Shown: positions 16,047-25,500 of the stretch, one piece after another
Layout of the letters: each line of letters opens with the position of its first letter
How positions within the stretch are numbered: position 1 is the stretch's first letter
Assembly: GCA_015061625.1 (NCBI GenBank)
Contig: SUWG01000004.1
Coordinates: forward strand, 62,001 to 126,000
Source: Lentisphaerota bacterium
GTDB taxonomy: Bacteria > Verrucomicrobiota > Lentisphaeria > Victivallales > Victivallaceae
Reading direction: 5' to 3'
DNA length: 64,000 nt
Position numbers and translations under genes: made by a program
The notes under the pieces: generated by a model
The model's database searches: none
The model's input: only the letters and a program-made list of their open reading frames with translations
What the model was told of the DNA's origin: nothing

Positions 16047-16961
16047 TTACCGATCAATATCCTTGAATTTTTTATGTTCCTTATGATCCAGCAATGCGAC
16101 CGCCGGATTGCGCCGGCAAAAAGATGGCGTAACTCCGGTGATTTTACGGAATGCACGATTGAAACTGCAAACATTCCTGAAACCGACCGCCAAAGCAATT
16201 TCATAAACATCAAGTTTAGACTTCCGTAACAACTCAATCGCCTGCACCACACGATAAGTCGCCAAATACTGCATCGGACTGATACCGTTTTCACTGGTAA
16301 ACTGATGGATCATGTAACTGGCACTCATACCGGTTATTCTGGCCAGTTTTCCGATAGTCAATTCCTGCGTGTAATGTGTCTTTATATAAGACTCCACCTT
16401 TTCCACCTGCGATGAATTGGTAATTGAAGCCAAAAATTTGCTTTTCCCGTAAGAGTCACAAATAAAATCCGCAATCAATTGGAGCAACTCCTGTAATCCT
16501 TCAGCTTCCTCTCTGGTGAAACGGCGGGTATTTTTATGATAGGCAGCTATTTCATCCGGAGTGATATTCAAAAAAGAAAGATTTTCAGCAATTTCATCCA
16601 CTTCTTTACCGGAACATTTGGACAACCGGAATTGTCCGGCACACAATGCCCCCAGATATTCTCCGTGATCGAATATCGGCAAAACCAAATCGTAAAATCC
16701 GGCATGACAGCGATTCATCAGCGGTTTGCCGGTGTTGCGGGTTTCCTGCAAACGCTGACGGGTCTGCCGGGCACACATCTTACTGCCCTCTATACTGCTC
16801 ATTATTTTGAAGCACAAAGGGTTGCAATGATCCTGACCGCAAACCGAAAACGTTTTATCGTCCGGCTGGATCCAATCCAGCGGAATATGGCACAACTTGA
16901 AAAAAGCCGAGTGATACAAATGCAACAATTTCTTTTTAGACAAATCGCTTATGCTGCCCAT
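16047..16961 (-). CDS. PocR-domain AraC family regulator of the adjacent glycan locus
   Basis: 304 residues. The N-terminal half is a PocR-type sensor with its Cys cluster (CGQDHCNPLC, KMCARQTRQR, NRCHAGFYDLVLPI, GALCAGQFRLS), known to bind small ligands or a metal. The C-terminal 100 residues are an AraC DNA-binding domain with two helix-turn-helices (TIGKLARITGMSASYMIHQF and VYEIALAVGFRNVCSFNRAFRK). ATG 16961 has AAGGAG six bases upstream. It is divergent from the long sugar operon at 17166, the usual position of a dedicated activator. PocR-AraC proteins often respond to sugars or sugar-derived metabolites; the inducer here is unknown. Confidence 0.88.
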   Translation of the reverse strand: MGSISDLSKKKLLHLYHSAFFKLCHIPLDWIQPDDKTFSVCGQDHCNPLCFKIMSSIEGSKMCARQTRQRLQETRNTGKPLMNRCHAGFYDLVLPIFDHGEYLGALCAGQFRLSKCSGKEVDEIAENLSFLNITPDEIAAYHKNTRRFTREEAEGLQELLQLIADFICDSYGKSKFLASITNSSQVEKVESYIKTHYTQELTIGKLARITGMSASYMIHQFTSENGISPMQYLATYRVVQAIELLRKSKLDVYEIALAVGFRNVCSFNRAFRKITGVTPSFCRRNPAVALLDHKEHKKFKDIDR

Positions 16962-16994
16962 TTTCTGCTCCTTACTGTACAACGATTTTTGTAT

Positions 16995-17034
16995 AAAATA
17001 GCACAGCATTTGCAAAAAAGCAAGAATTGCAAAA
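16995..17034 (-). promoter_or_regulatory. Promoter of the PocR-AraC gene with direct repeats
   Basis: Minus strand -35 TTGCTT (17018-17023), 17 bases, -10 TATTTT (16995-17000). On the plus strand TTGCAAAA occurs twice (17010-17017 and 17027-17034), start to start 17 bases. Such direct repeats beside divergent promoters are likely AraC-type binding sites. Confidence 0.5.
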
Positions 17035-17052
17035 GAAAAAGCAGTAATTGAT

Positions 17053-17081
17053 TTGTCAAAAGCTTGCTTGACGAGTATATT
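17053..17081 (+). promoter_or_regulatory. Promoter of the glycan/sugar operon
   Basis: TTGTCA (17053-17058), 17 bases, TATATT (17076-17081), with start predicted near 17088 and a leader of about 78 bases. The TTGCAAAA repeats lie 20-45 bases upstream of the -35, well placed for an AraC activator. Confidence 0.65.
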
Positions 17082-17165
17082 TTTTACCGTAGAACGGATT
17101 CTTTCCGCCTTTTGGAAAGAAAAATTCCGTTGCACACAGCAATCCGATGGGAGTTTTCAGAGAAA

Positions 17166-17861
17166 ATGAGTAACAAAGTATTGGTTTTAGGAGCACATCT
17201 TGATGACTCCGTAATCGCTATGGGCGGTACCATACGCAAACTGGTCAAGTCCGGTTGTGAAGTTCATGTATTCTGCTTTGGCAACGGCGATGAAGCCTAC
17301 GTCGTGCCGGGGGGACAGCAAGCAGCCGCTGAACGTTTCACTCAAGGCGGTATCGAGGCCCATAACATTCTCGGTTGTGCAAGCATGGAGTGTTTCGATG
17401 TGGGTGATTTTGAAGTAGATGCCACTGCTGAATTTTACCGCCAGTGCATCGGTGCGATCCGCAAACATCAGCCTGACATCATTTTCGGTCACGATTTTGC
17501 CGAATATTTCCAGCATCTCGGCATGGCCCAGATGTCACTGGATGCCTGGAATCAGGCACGCTGGCATTGCACTGCCGACTACGGTACCGAACCGTGGGCA
17601 GCAAAAAAATATTATCAGTTTGAAGTGTGCGACACTTTGACCAAACCGACTCACTTCGTTGATGTTACAGATGAATTTGAAGATAAAATATCGGCAATGA
17701 TGGCTTTTGATCCGGAAGGCGGCAGACTTGGTGCATGGGAAGATGAAATGCGCGCCCGTGCCCGTTTTTACGGATCACGGATCGGAGTGAAATATGCGGA
17801 AGTTTTCCGGCAGAATTTCAACATTCCAATAACAATTAAAAACACGTCTGAATTATTTTGA
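17166..17861 (+). CDS. PIG-L family deacetylase (LmbE-like)
   Basis: 231 residues, full-length single-domain LmbE fold. The family's AHPDDE zinc motif appears as LGAHLDDSVIAMGG (residues 8-21). The His and both Asp are kept, but Pro is Leu and the final Glu is Ser. The third zinc His is in FGHDFAEYFQHLGM. These metal enzymes remove N-acetyl groups from amino sugars or conjugates. The ATG at 17166 has only a weak GA-rich leader; it was chosen because the beta-strand before the motif starts there. First gene of the operon, nine bases before the isomerase-like gene. Substrate presumably a sugar or small molecule of this locus. Confidence 0.85.
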   Translation: MSNKVLVLGAHLDDSVIAMGGTIRKLVKSGCEVHVFCFGNGDEAYVVPGGQQAAAERFTQGGIEAHNILGCASMECFDVGDFEVDATAEFYRQCIGAIRKHQPDIIFGHDFAEYFQHLGMAQMSLDAWNQARWHCTADYGTEPWAAKKYYQFEVCDTLTKPTHFVDVTDEFEDKISAMMAFDPEGGRLGAWEDEMRARARFYGSRIGVKYAEVFRQNFNIPITIKNTSELF

Positions 17862-17870
17862 GGAAAAATC

Positions 17871-19349
17871 ATGGCAAAAGAAAAAATAGTATCATTCGAC
17901 TCCGATGAGATCGGAGTGTACGGAGATGTTTTCACCTCTCCGTTACCGAAACGCAAATTGAAAGTCGGGATGCTCGGTCTGGGTTACTTTGAGTACTGGC
18001 GGATGTATCCGGCACTGGAAGCGCAGGTTTCCGGTGATTTGGACGGCATAAAGAACCGTCTGATCGAATTTCTGCCTGATTGCGAAATCATATATCCGGG
18101 CATGGTTGACACCCTGGACCGGGCGGAAGTTGCCGGATTGGCATTCAGAGAAGCTGAAGTTGATGCCATTGTGGTTGTCGCCGGAACATATCTGCCGGAT
18201 TTTATCACGATGCACGCCATCAACCGTTGCGCCGCCCGCCCGCTGGTGATCCTGTTCAACACCCAGACCGGAAACGATGTCAATCCGTTGGACAATTACA
18301 TTGCCACCATGCGCAACTCGGCTCTGATCGCCATTACTCAACTTTCCGGTAGCTTCCGCAAAATGAAGCTGGATTACAAAGTTGTCGTCGGTGAAGTTTC
18401 CGAAGTATCAGCATACCGGGAAATCGCCGCTGAAATTTCCGCTCTTGGGGCCTGCAAACGTTTAAGCAAATCCACCTACGGCATCGTCGGACACGTTTTC
18501 CGGGGAATGTACGATCTGGAGTTTGACCGGGCCAAAGTCAAAGGTTTTCTCGGCCCGGAAATCATGACCATTCAGGCGGAACACCTGATCGACCTCTGGA
18601 AGATCGTTCCGGATGATGAAGTCAATGCTGAAGCACAAAAACTGATCGATCGTTTCCGGACCCGCAACGTTGCTTTTGAAGATGTAAAAAAATCGGTCAA
18701 ACTCGGATTGGCGATGCGGGCGTTGTATAAAAAATTCAATCTGGATGCAATGTGCTTCCTCGGTCAGCATTATCTGGAAAAAATGACCGGAGCTCCCGCC
18801 CGTATGGGAGCATCAATGCTTATGGAGCAAGATCGTTTTACCGTTGCCTGTGAAGGGGATGTCGGCGGTCTGGTAATGATGGATCTGATGCAGGAATTTA
18901 CCGGCAACACTCCATTTCAGGCGGAATGGGGGCAATTTGATATTGCCAACAATGCCCTGTTTCTGCTCGGCCACGGCATCGGAACTCCATCTCTGGCTGA
19001 ATCAGATGATAAAATCACTCTTACCGGTTCTCCGGAAGAATGGGGCTTTTCCGGCGGCGGTTTGAATTACGAATTGATAATGAAACCGGGAACTGTAACT
19101 TTCGGCCATGTACTCAACTGCGGGGAAACCTACCGGATGTTGATCTCCAAAGGAGAATCTTTTGCTTATCCGACTCTGCCCTGCAATGAATTGCACGCTA
19201 TGATAAAGGTAAATAAGCCGGTCAAAGAATATTTGCAAGAATTGATCTCTGCCGGAGTAGCGCATCATGCCATTGCAGTTCACGGCGATTGTGCGGAGCA
19301 ATTAAAAAAATGCGCCGCCAATATGCGCATTGAATTTATTGAATTATAA
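17871..19349 (+). CDS. L-fucose/L-arabinose isomerase family protein
   Basis: 492 residues, the usual length for AraA/FucI-type isomerases, which convert aldoses to ketoses at a Mn site. N-terminal Rossmann-like part (KLKVGMLGLGYFEYWRMYPA) and a middle part with VVAGTYLPDF and LFNTQTGNDV. The C-terminal catalytic part has ACEGDVGGLVMMDLM, carrying a candidate metal Glu, and late VTFGHVLNCGETYRM. Clear family, uncertain substrate. Many such divergent members act on sugars other than arabinose or fucose, or on sugar-like compounds. GAGGA six to seven bases before ATG. It sits between a deacetylase and an M24 protein in one transcript. Confidence 0.8.
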   Translation: MAKEKIVSFDSDEIGVYGDVFTSPLPKRKLKVGMLGLGYFEYWRMYPALEAQVSGDLDGIKNRLIEFLPDCEIIYPGMVDTLDRAEVAGLAFREAEVDAIVVVAGTYLPDFITMHAINRCAARPLVILFNTQTGNDVNPLDNYIATMRNSALIAITQLSGSFRKMKLDYKVVVGEVSEVSAYREIAAEISALGACKRLSKSTYGIVGHVFRGMYDLEFDRAKVKGFLGPEIMTIQAEHLIDLWKIVPDDEVNAEAQKLIDRFRTRNVAFEDVKKSVKLGLAMRALYKKFNLDAMCFLGQHYLEKMTGAPARMGASMLMEQDRFTVACEGDVGGLVMMDLMQEFTGNTPFQAEWGQFDIANNALFLLGHGIGTPSLAESDDKITLTGSPEEWGFSGGGLNYELIMKPGTVTFGHVLNCGETYRMLISKGESFAYPTLPCNELHAMIKVNKPVKEYLQELISAGVAHHAIAVHGDCAEQLKKCAANMRIEFIEL

Positions 19350-19382
19350 CCATATATTGTTTTGAGAGGAAAGGATAAAACC

Positions 19383-20549
19383 ATGATCTGCATTCCCGAA
19401 AGTGAATTCAAAGAGCGCATCATCCGCATTCAGGCGGAGATGGAGAAAAACAATTTTGATGCCATTGCCGTTTACGGCGATGAATACCGCAAAGAAAATT
19501 TGCGCTATGTTTGTAACTTCTGGCCGATTTTTGAACGCGGCATCTGCGTTATTCCCAAATGCGGTGAACCGACTCTCGCCGGAGCACCGGAGGGCGAAAG
19601 TTACGCAAAAGAGATGTCTGTTTGGAGCGACTATCGCAACGTTAAAGAATTTGCCTGTGTTTCCGTTCCGGAAGAAATCGATTATCCGCTGGCGACTTTT
19701 TCCAGTTTGAAAGATATTCTGCAAACCGCTCTTAAAGGCGGCAAACGCCTCGGACTGGTCGGAGTTTGGGATATCCCTGCTCCCATCATGGAGCGGCTCA
19801 AAGCGGCTGTTCCGGGAGTGGAGATCATCGATGCAATGCCATTGCTGGCAAAATTGCGGTTGATCAAAAGTGCCAATGAGATCGCTTGTTTGAAAGAAGC
19901 CGGCCGTCAGGCATGTGAAGGCTACAAAAAACTTCTGGAATATGCCGTTGACGGCAATCCGGAAACCATGGCGGCCGGAGCCGCTGAAGGTGCGGCAAGA
20001 ATGGCCGGTGCGGAAGACATCAACTTCATGGTTTTCGGTTCAGGCAAACGTACCGAAACTGTTATCGGCCGGGCCACCAACAAAATCATGCGTAATGGCG
20101 AAATGGTGATGGCGGCAATGGCAGTACAGTATCAGGGCTATGTTTCCACGGTGGAGTATCCCTTTGTCATCGGTCAAGCCAGCGATGAGCAGAAAAAATT
20201 CCTCAATGTTCTCTTTGAAGCGGCCAATATCCAGCAAAACTACCTTAAAAGCGGTGTGGTTTCCGGAGAAATGGTCCGAAAAGTCAAAGAGGTATTTGCC
20301 CGTAACAACATGACCGAATACGACCTTTACCCGCCGATGCACGGTATCGGTCTGGCCGAAGCGGAATCCCCCTACCCGGATGAAACTGCCACCTATCTTT
20401 TTGAAAGCGGTATGTGTGTCAACAGCGATATCAGCATCTGGGGACACCCCGCAGGCAGCAACCGGATCGAAGAGGGTTTCGTAATCACCGAAGCCGGTCC
20501 GAAATCGATCACGCCCTTTATCCGTGAACTTGTAGCGAAAGGAATTTGA
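19383..20549 (+). CDS. M24 'pita-bread' protein (creatinase/Xaa-Pro peptidase fold), metal ligands mostly lost
   Basis: 388 residues: creatinase N-terminal domain (1-about 160) and M24 domain. The M24 His (PPMHGIGLAEAE) and final Glu (EEGFVITEAGPK) remain. The first Asp pair of the metal site is replaced: VMAAMAVQYQGY where DxG...GY is expected, and YVSTVEYPF where SDxTRT is expected. The middle Glu is Asp or absent (GMCVNSDISIW). So it is unlikely to be a normal dinuclear metallopeptidase; creatinase, a metal-free hydrolase of the same fold, is the nearest precedent. ATG 19383 follows GAGAGGAAAGGA. The in-operon partner proteins suggest it acts on a small C-N linked compound. Function inferred, fold confident. 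Confidence 0.82.
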   Translation: MICIPESEFKERIIRIQAEMEKNNFDAIAVYGDEYRKENLRYVCNFWPIFERGICVIPKCGEPTLAGAPEGESYAKEMSVWSDYRNVKEFACVSVPEEIDYPLATFSSLKDILQTALKGGKRLGLVGVWDIPAPIMERLKAAVPGVEIIDAMPLLAKLRLIKSANEIACLKEAGRQACEGYKKLLEYAVDGNPETMAAGAAEGAARMAGAEDINFMVFGSGKRTETVIGRATNKIMRNGEMVMAAMAVQYQGYVSTVEYPFVIGQASDEQKKFLNVLFEAANIQQNYLKSGVVSGEMVRKVKEVFARNNMTEYDLYPPMHGIGLAEAESPYPDETATYLFESGMCVNSDISIWGHPAGSNRIEEGFVITEAGPKSITPFIRELVAKGI

Positions 20550-20551
20550 AA

Positions 20552-20920
20552 ATGAGCGGTGGAAAAAGAGTTTGGTATTTTGCCGACGGTTATTTGCCGG
20601 AAAAAGTGAATAACGGCCCGGCCGAGGCCCACGAAGCATTGATGTTTTTCAATACCCATGAGCAGGATTCAGAAGTGACGATCGACATCTATTTCAGTGA
20701 CCGTGAACCGGTCAAAGGCATCAAAGTAAATGCCCCGGCGGAAAGAGTGATCGCATTGCGTCTGGATCACCCGGAAGATCTGGCCGGCACGGTCATTCCG
20801 CCCTTGACCCAATACGCCTTGCGGATCACTTCCGAACTGCCGATCGTCAGTCAATTCGGCCGGGTCGATACTACGCAGAATGCGATGTCTTACTATGTGG
20901 GGGTCGGTCATGCCGAATAA
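20552..20920 (+). CDS. ASRT-family protein (sensory rhodopsin transducer homologue)
   Basis: 122 residues, the full length of the Anabaena sensory rhodopsin transducer family, a small all-beta tetramer. The family pattern is clear: KRVWYFADGYLPE, a GPAEAHEALMFFNTHEQDSE stretch, VTIDIYFSDREPV, a VNAPAERVIALRL strand, and TSELPIVSQFGRVDTTQ. No rhodopsin gene is present in the window, so it is not used as a light transducer here. In the family many members lie in sugar metabolism clusters and are thought to bind small carbohydrate-like ligands. GGA eight bases before ATG 20552. It is overlapped by the following deacetylase gene. Confidence 0.88.
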   Translation: MSGGKRVWYFADGYLPEKVNNGPAEAHEALMFFNTHEQDSEVTIDIYFSDREPVKGIKVNAPAERVIALRLDHPEDLAGTVIPPLTQYALRITSELPIVSQFGRVDTTQNAMSYYVGVGHAE

Positions 20921-21797
20921 TGAATTTTACTTTGCCGTAACCGTTGATGACGTAGCATTGCAAGGTTGGTACAGCGAGAGCAACTTCCGGAAACTGCTGG
21001 CATTTTTTACAGAAGAAAAGGTCAATGCGACATTTTTTGTCGTTCCGGTGGATGAAGAAACCGATAAGCCCTTTAATGAAGTTTTTCCGGAATTGCCGGA
21101 AATCATCCGGGAAGCCCGGCAAAACGGTCATGCCTTCGGTCAGCACGGCATCCGTCACAACCGTTTTGAATTGGGTATTCCTCCGGCCATGGTGCTGGAT
21201 CTGCCTCACGAAACGGAAAACAAACGCTTTGCCGAAACTCATAAACAAGAGTTGGAAGCGGAACACACTAAAGAGAACTGCCTGAAACGCCTGAAATACG
21301 GTAGGGATATTCTGGAAAAAGGTCTTGGATTTGCCGTAAAAGGCTTCCGGGCTCCGGCAGCGCAGACCAGTGACGGGATGTTTGCGGCCTTGCGTGAAGC
21401 GTATGATTTTGACAGTTCGACCTGTTTTCAGGAAACCGGTTGGGATTATCTTTTGGATAAACTGGATGTGCCGCCACGGGAACTTGATATGGAACGCTGG
21501 AAAAAAATCACATCGGTCAATCCGGGCAAAGAATTTCCCGGCAGTTGCGACTACACATGGTTCCTGCCGGCAGAGCGTTATAATATAACCATGAAACTTG
21601 CAAAACATGATCTGGATGCCTGCATGGCTCTGGATGTGCCTTTTGTAACAGTAAGTCATGTCGATCCGGTTTTCAATGGTGAAGGTATCCGTTTCCTGCG
21701 AGAATTATTTCAGTATGCCAGAGAAAAAGCCAAAGCAATGGGAAAAGAATTGGTCTTTGCCAATTTGGAAACCGTTGCAGAAAAATACAATAATTGA
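20910..21797 (+). CDS. Polysaccharide deacetylase (NodB/CE4-like)
   Basis: 295 residues. CE4 motifs: the Asp pair in [13 protein letters not shown] (motif 1), the metal histidines in [11 protein letters not shown] (motif 2), then [19 protein letters not shown] (motif 3), and a late [10 protein letters not shown]. All metal ligands appear present, so deacetylation of a sugar or oligosaccharide is plausible. No signal peptide is seen, so it works in the cytoplasm, unlike most chitin deacetylases. It starts 11 bases inside the ASRT gene, so the two are translationally coupled. Confidence 0.85.
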   Translation: MPNNEFYFAVTVDDVALQGWYSESNFRKLLAFFTEEKVNATFFVVPVDEETDKPFNEVFPELPEIIREARQNGHAFGQHGIRHNRFELGIPPAMVLDLPHETENKRFAETHKQELEAEHTKENCLKRLKYGRDILEKGLGFAVKGFRAPAAQTSDGMFAALREAYDFDSSTCFQETGWDYLLDKLDVPPRELDMERWKKITSVNPGKEFPGSCDYTWFLPAERYNITMKLAKHDLDACMALDVPFVTVSHVDPVFNGEGIRFLRELFQYAREKAKAMGKELVFANLETVAEKYNN

Positions 21798-21826
21798 GTG
21801 CCACCCATAACAAAGGAGATGTTTCT

Positions 21827-22567
21827 ATGAAAAAACAGAATGTTTCGTTGAGTATCCGTTCCGGTTATACCAATAACCGGAAGCCCATGGGCTTCACCCT
21901 GATCGAACTGTTGGTCGTTATCGCCATCATCGCTATTCTGGCGGCGATTCTGCTTCCGGCTCTCAACTCCGCCCGTGAGCGCGGCCGTGCCGCAAGTTGC
22001 ATAAACAACCTGAAACAGTTGGGCATGATGGTTGCCCAATATGCAGATGCTTCTGATGATTATGCTCCGGTTGCTGATGAATGGTTCCATGAACTTTCCA
22101 ACCTCGGTCTTCTGCATGACTATCTGGTTCAGGTAACTGAAGCCCACCCCGAAGGTGAAGCACGCTATGGAACCGATGAAAAACCGACCAACCTTGCGTG
22201 TCCGAGCCTGGTTTATGAGCCTTCATTTTTCAAATTCACTTACAACTATGCTATGAACAGCCGGACTTACGGCTACCGGAATGGTTCAGTTCCCTTGTGG
22301 GTCAGAAGAAAAATCATTACCATCGGCAACCCCAGTTCCCGCATGACTCTGGCAGATGGGCAACCTTCTGCTTCCGTGGCTTATGAAAACCGCACTGACA
22401 ACATGGGTATTTCCTCCAACCGGCACAACAACGGTTCAAATGTAGTTTTTGCCGATGGTCATGCCGATCACAAAAACCCGAAAGACTTGAAAGGCGGCAC
22501 CGGATTGTGGCAGGGGGATCCCGACTTTTTCGGCCCCAATACCAATGCTGAAGCAAATGACAGATAA
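21827..22567 (+). CDS. Type II pseudopilin-like protein (prepilin N-terminus)
   Basis: 246 residues. A 24-residue basic leader ends in the prepilin site MG|FTLIELL with Glu at +5, followed by the 20-residue hydrophobic helix and [21 protein letters not shown]. The C-terminal domain ends with [12 protein letters not shown], the H-type motif of the large pseudopilin families of Lentisphaerae and Planctomycetes. Such proteins are exported by type II-like systems, and many sit next to glycoside hydrolases. AAAGGAG eight bases before ATG 21827. It lies between the deacetylase and the giant secreted hydrolase, suggesting a role in its secretion or surface display. Confidence 0.88.
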   Translation: MKKQNVSLSIRSGYTNNRKPMGFTLIELLVVIAIIAILAAILLPALNSARERGRAASCINNLKQLGMMVAQYADASDDYAPVADEWFHELSNLGLLHDYLVQVTEAHPEGEARYGTDEKPTNLACPSLVYEPSFFKFTYNYAMNSRTYGYRNGSVPLWVRRKIITIGNPSSRMTLADGQPSASVAYENRTDNMGISSNRHNNGSNVVFADGHADHKNPKDLKGGTGLWQGDPDFFGPNTNAEANDR

Positions 22568-22585
22568 CAGAGAATTATTCACTAT

Positions 22586-25500
22586 ATGAAATACAAATGT
22601 TTCCTTTTTCTTGCCGCATTCACCGCATTGGCGGTGAATGCCGGTAATATCATTGCCAATGGCAGTTTTGAGTCGCTGAAAAGTGACACCAATTTCCCAA
22701 CTGACTGGGGTATCCATTATATCTGGAAAGGTCCGGTAACCGTCGTCAATGATTTCGGTCATGCCCATGACGGTTCTGTCTCACTTCATTTCAATCAGCT
22801 GGCAGACAATGCTCACAAAACCCAGTTGACCATCGGCTCCAGCCGCTGTGCAACCCGGCCGGGAACCCGTTACCGTTTAAGCGTATGGGCAAAGGGCAAT
22901 GGCAGTGTATCAATGACTGCTTACTTTTCCTCAAAAGGGAAATATCTGTCTGATGATGGCACATTTCCTCCGGCCAATCCGTTGCAAAGTGAATTTTTCA
23001 CGATCAATTCAGATGAGTACCGGCAAATCACATTCACTTTCACTGTGCCGGAAATTCTGACCGCCATTACGGCAGATCATGAAAAACTTTCACCGGAAAC
23101 GGTAGAAATATTGCTCAATGTCAAAGGTGACATTTATCTTGACGATGTGGAACTTTACCCTGCCGATGAAGTTCCGCCGCAGGAAAAAGCCTTTGCAAGT
23201 GATCCGGATCGCCCGACGCTGATGACCATTCCCCGGTTGCCCAATGCTCCTGAAATCGATGGCAAATTGACCGATGCAGTTTGGCAGCAGGCTTCTGCGA
23301 CTACCGGATTCCGGGCGGTCGGCGGCATTTTGTCCCCCAAACAAACCATTGTATATGCCGGTTATGATGATGAAAATCTCTACATCGCATTCACCGCATT
23401 GCAACTTCCCGGCAGTGCAAACCCCGGCTTTGACCGTGAATTTGAAAGTTTTCCCTCTGACGTGGAAGGTTTTGAGATCTGGCTCGCTCCCGATGGTCAA
23501 CGCTGGTATCAACTGCTTTTAGTACCCGGCGGCGGATTCTTGAGCAACTCGGCCGATGGCGACACCCATTGGGGCAGACAAACCCGCTATGCGGCTACTT
23601 ATATCGAAAGTACCATGATGTTTGGCGGCATTCTGGCGACCGATTCCAGAACATGGTTTGGCGAAGTTGTTATTCCGTTTTCAGCTCTCGGCATGACCAC
23701 TCCGGCAGACGGCAGTGAATTGCGTATCAACTTCTGCCGCGATATCGCCACGGAAAAATCTACCGACGCCCGTTCCAGTGAAGATTGGACGAGTTGGAGC
23801 GATGTGACCGGATTCAACAACGTTGCCAGATATGGATATTTGCGTTTTGATTCACGCATTCCCGGCATTCAGTGTATTACTCTCAATGATCCATCCAATG
23901 GCAGCGTTGCCATTGCCGGCAGAAGTTTGTCTCAAAACAATGTGCAAACACGGATCCGGCTGCCGCAATTCAACAACCGCATTTTGCAAACTTCATCCGG
24001 CAATGCCGGAGAAACCGGTGAATTCAATCTTAATGATGAAATTCAAGTTTCCGGTTCTGAACAAACTCCGATGGTACTTGATTTTTCCGTCAGCGATCAA
24101 AACGGCAAAGTTTTAAGCCAGAACAGCGTGCCTTTTATTCTGATGCCGGCATTCGGCTTGAATTACCAACTCTTTTATTCTGCTAAAAAAGTCGAAGTCA
24201 CAGCGGACTACGCCCGTTTGTCACACTCCGACGGATGCAAAATCGTTTTTTCGGTCGAAAAAGCGAACCGGGAAAAAACCGCTTCCGGCGAATCTGCCGT
24301 ATCTGCCAATGACCGCAGCAGTAAATATGAATTCGACATCACCAGCTGGACTCCCGGTCAATACACTTTGACCGTACAACTCTTTGATCCGGCAGGCAAA
24401 TTGCTTGCCGGCAATTCCCGACCACTGGAAATCCCGGAAAAACCGGCATGGATGGATAATCCTTTGTGGCAGGATCGCAGTGTCCCGGCGCCATATACCC
24501 CCATCGTACAAAATGGCACTCAAACTTCGGTGGTTCTGCGTACATACACCTGGCAAAGCAACGGTCTGCCGCAACGCGTTTCATATCAGAATCATGAATT
24601 GTTTGCCGCACCGGCACAATTGGTTTTGAAAGTCAACGGCAGAGCGGAAACACTGCAGTTCCAGCCTTTGGAAGTGCTTGAATCATCTGAAGATCTGGTG
24701 CAGTATAAAATCAAAGGCCTATCCGCTTCAGTGGAATTAACCGGCACTTTGGATGTGGAATTCGACGGCTTTGCCAGATGGAAAGTGGAACTCAAAGCCC
24801 GCCGCCCCGGTGTACGGGTCACGGAATTCTCCCTGAATTTCCCGATCACCAGAGAAGATGCCTTATTCATGCGTGGTGACGGATACACCGGTTCACTGCT
24901 TCAGGATCGTTACACCCGTTCTCCCCGCCCCTCCCCGGTAGTTCATATCGGCAATGCGGAAACCATGTGGGGCAACTGGAAATATGATGCTTCCGGCTGG
25001 AATTGGACCGATAAATTTTTCCACGAATTAGTCATCGGCAGTGATCACTACGCATTCAGCGTGATGTGCGAAGACAATGAATTTGTCCGCGGCAATAAAT
25101 ATGCCAGTGTCAGCAACACCACCCCAGGAGCATCGGTATTGACCGTCACTCTGGTAAGTGAGCCGACTTTGCTGGATAATAAACCGCTGAAATATGACTA
25201 CTTCTTCCAGACTCTGCCGATCCGTCCGGAACCGACCGACCCCAAAAGATGGCACGCCGCTCTGGATCCGTCAAGTATCTTTACCATCAATCTGCCCGGA
25301 TATCTGAATACTCCGGAAGGCCAGAGACTGCTGGATGCCCTTTACGTCGGCGAATCATATCACGATCTGGCCCCTTCCGGATTTTCCACTTGGGCAAAAG
25401 ATCCGCAGGCAAGCGAAGAAGCATTGGCCAAATTTCACAGTCACGGGATGAAGATCGCATCCAATCTCTGGTATGCGGTCATGCCGGAAATTTGTCCTGA

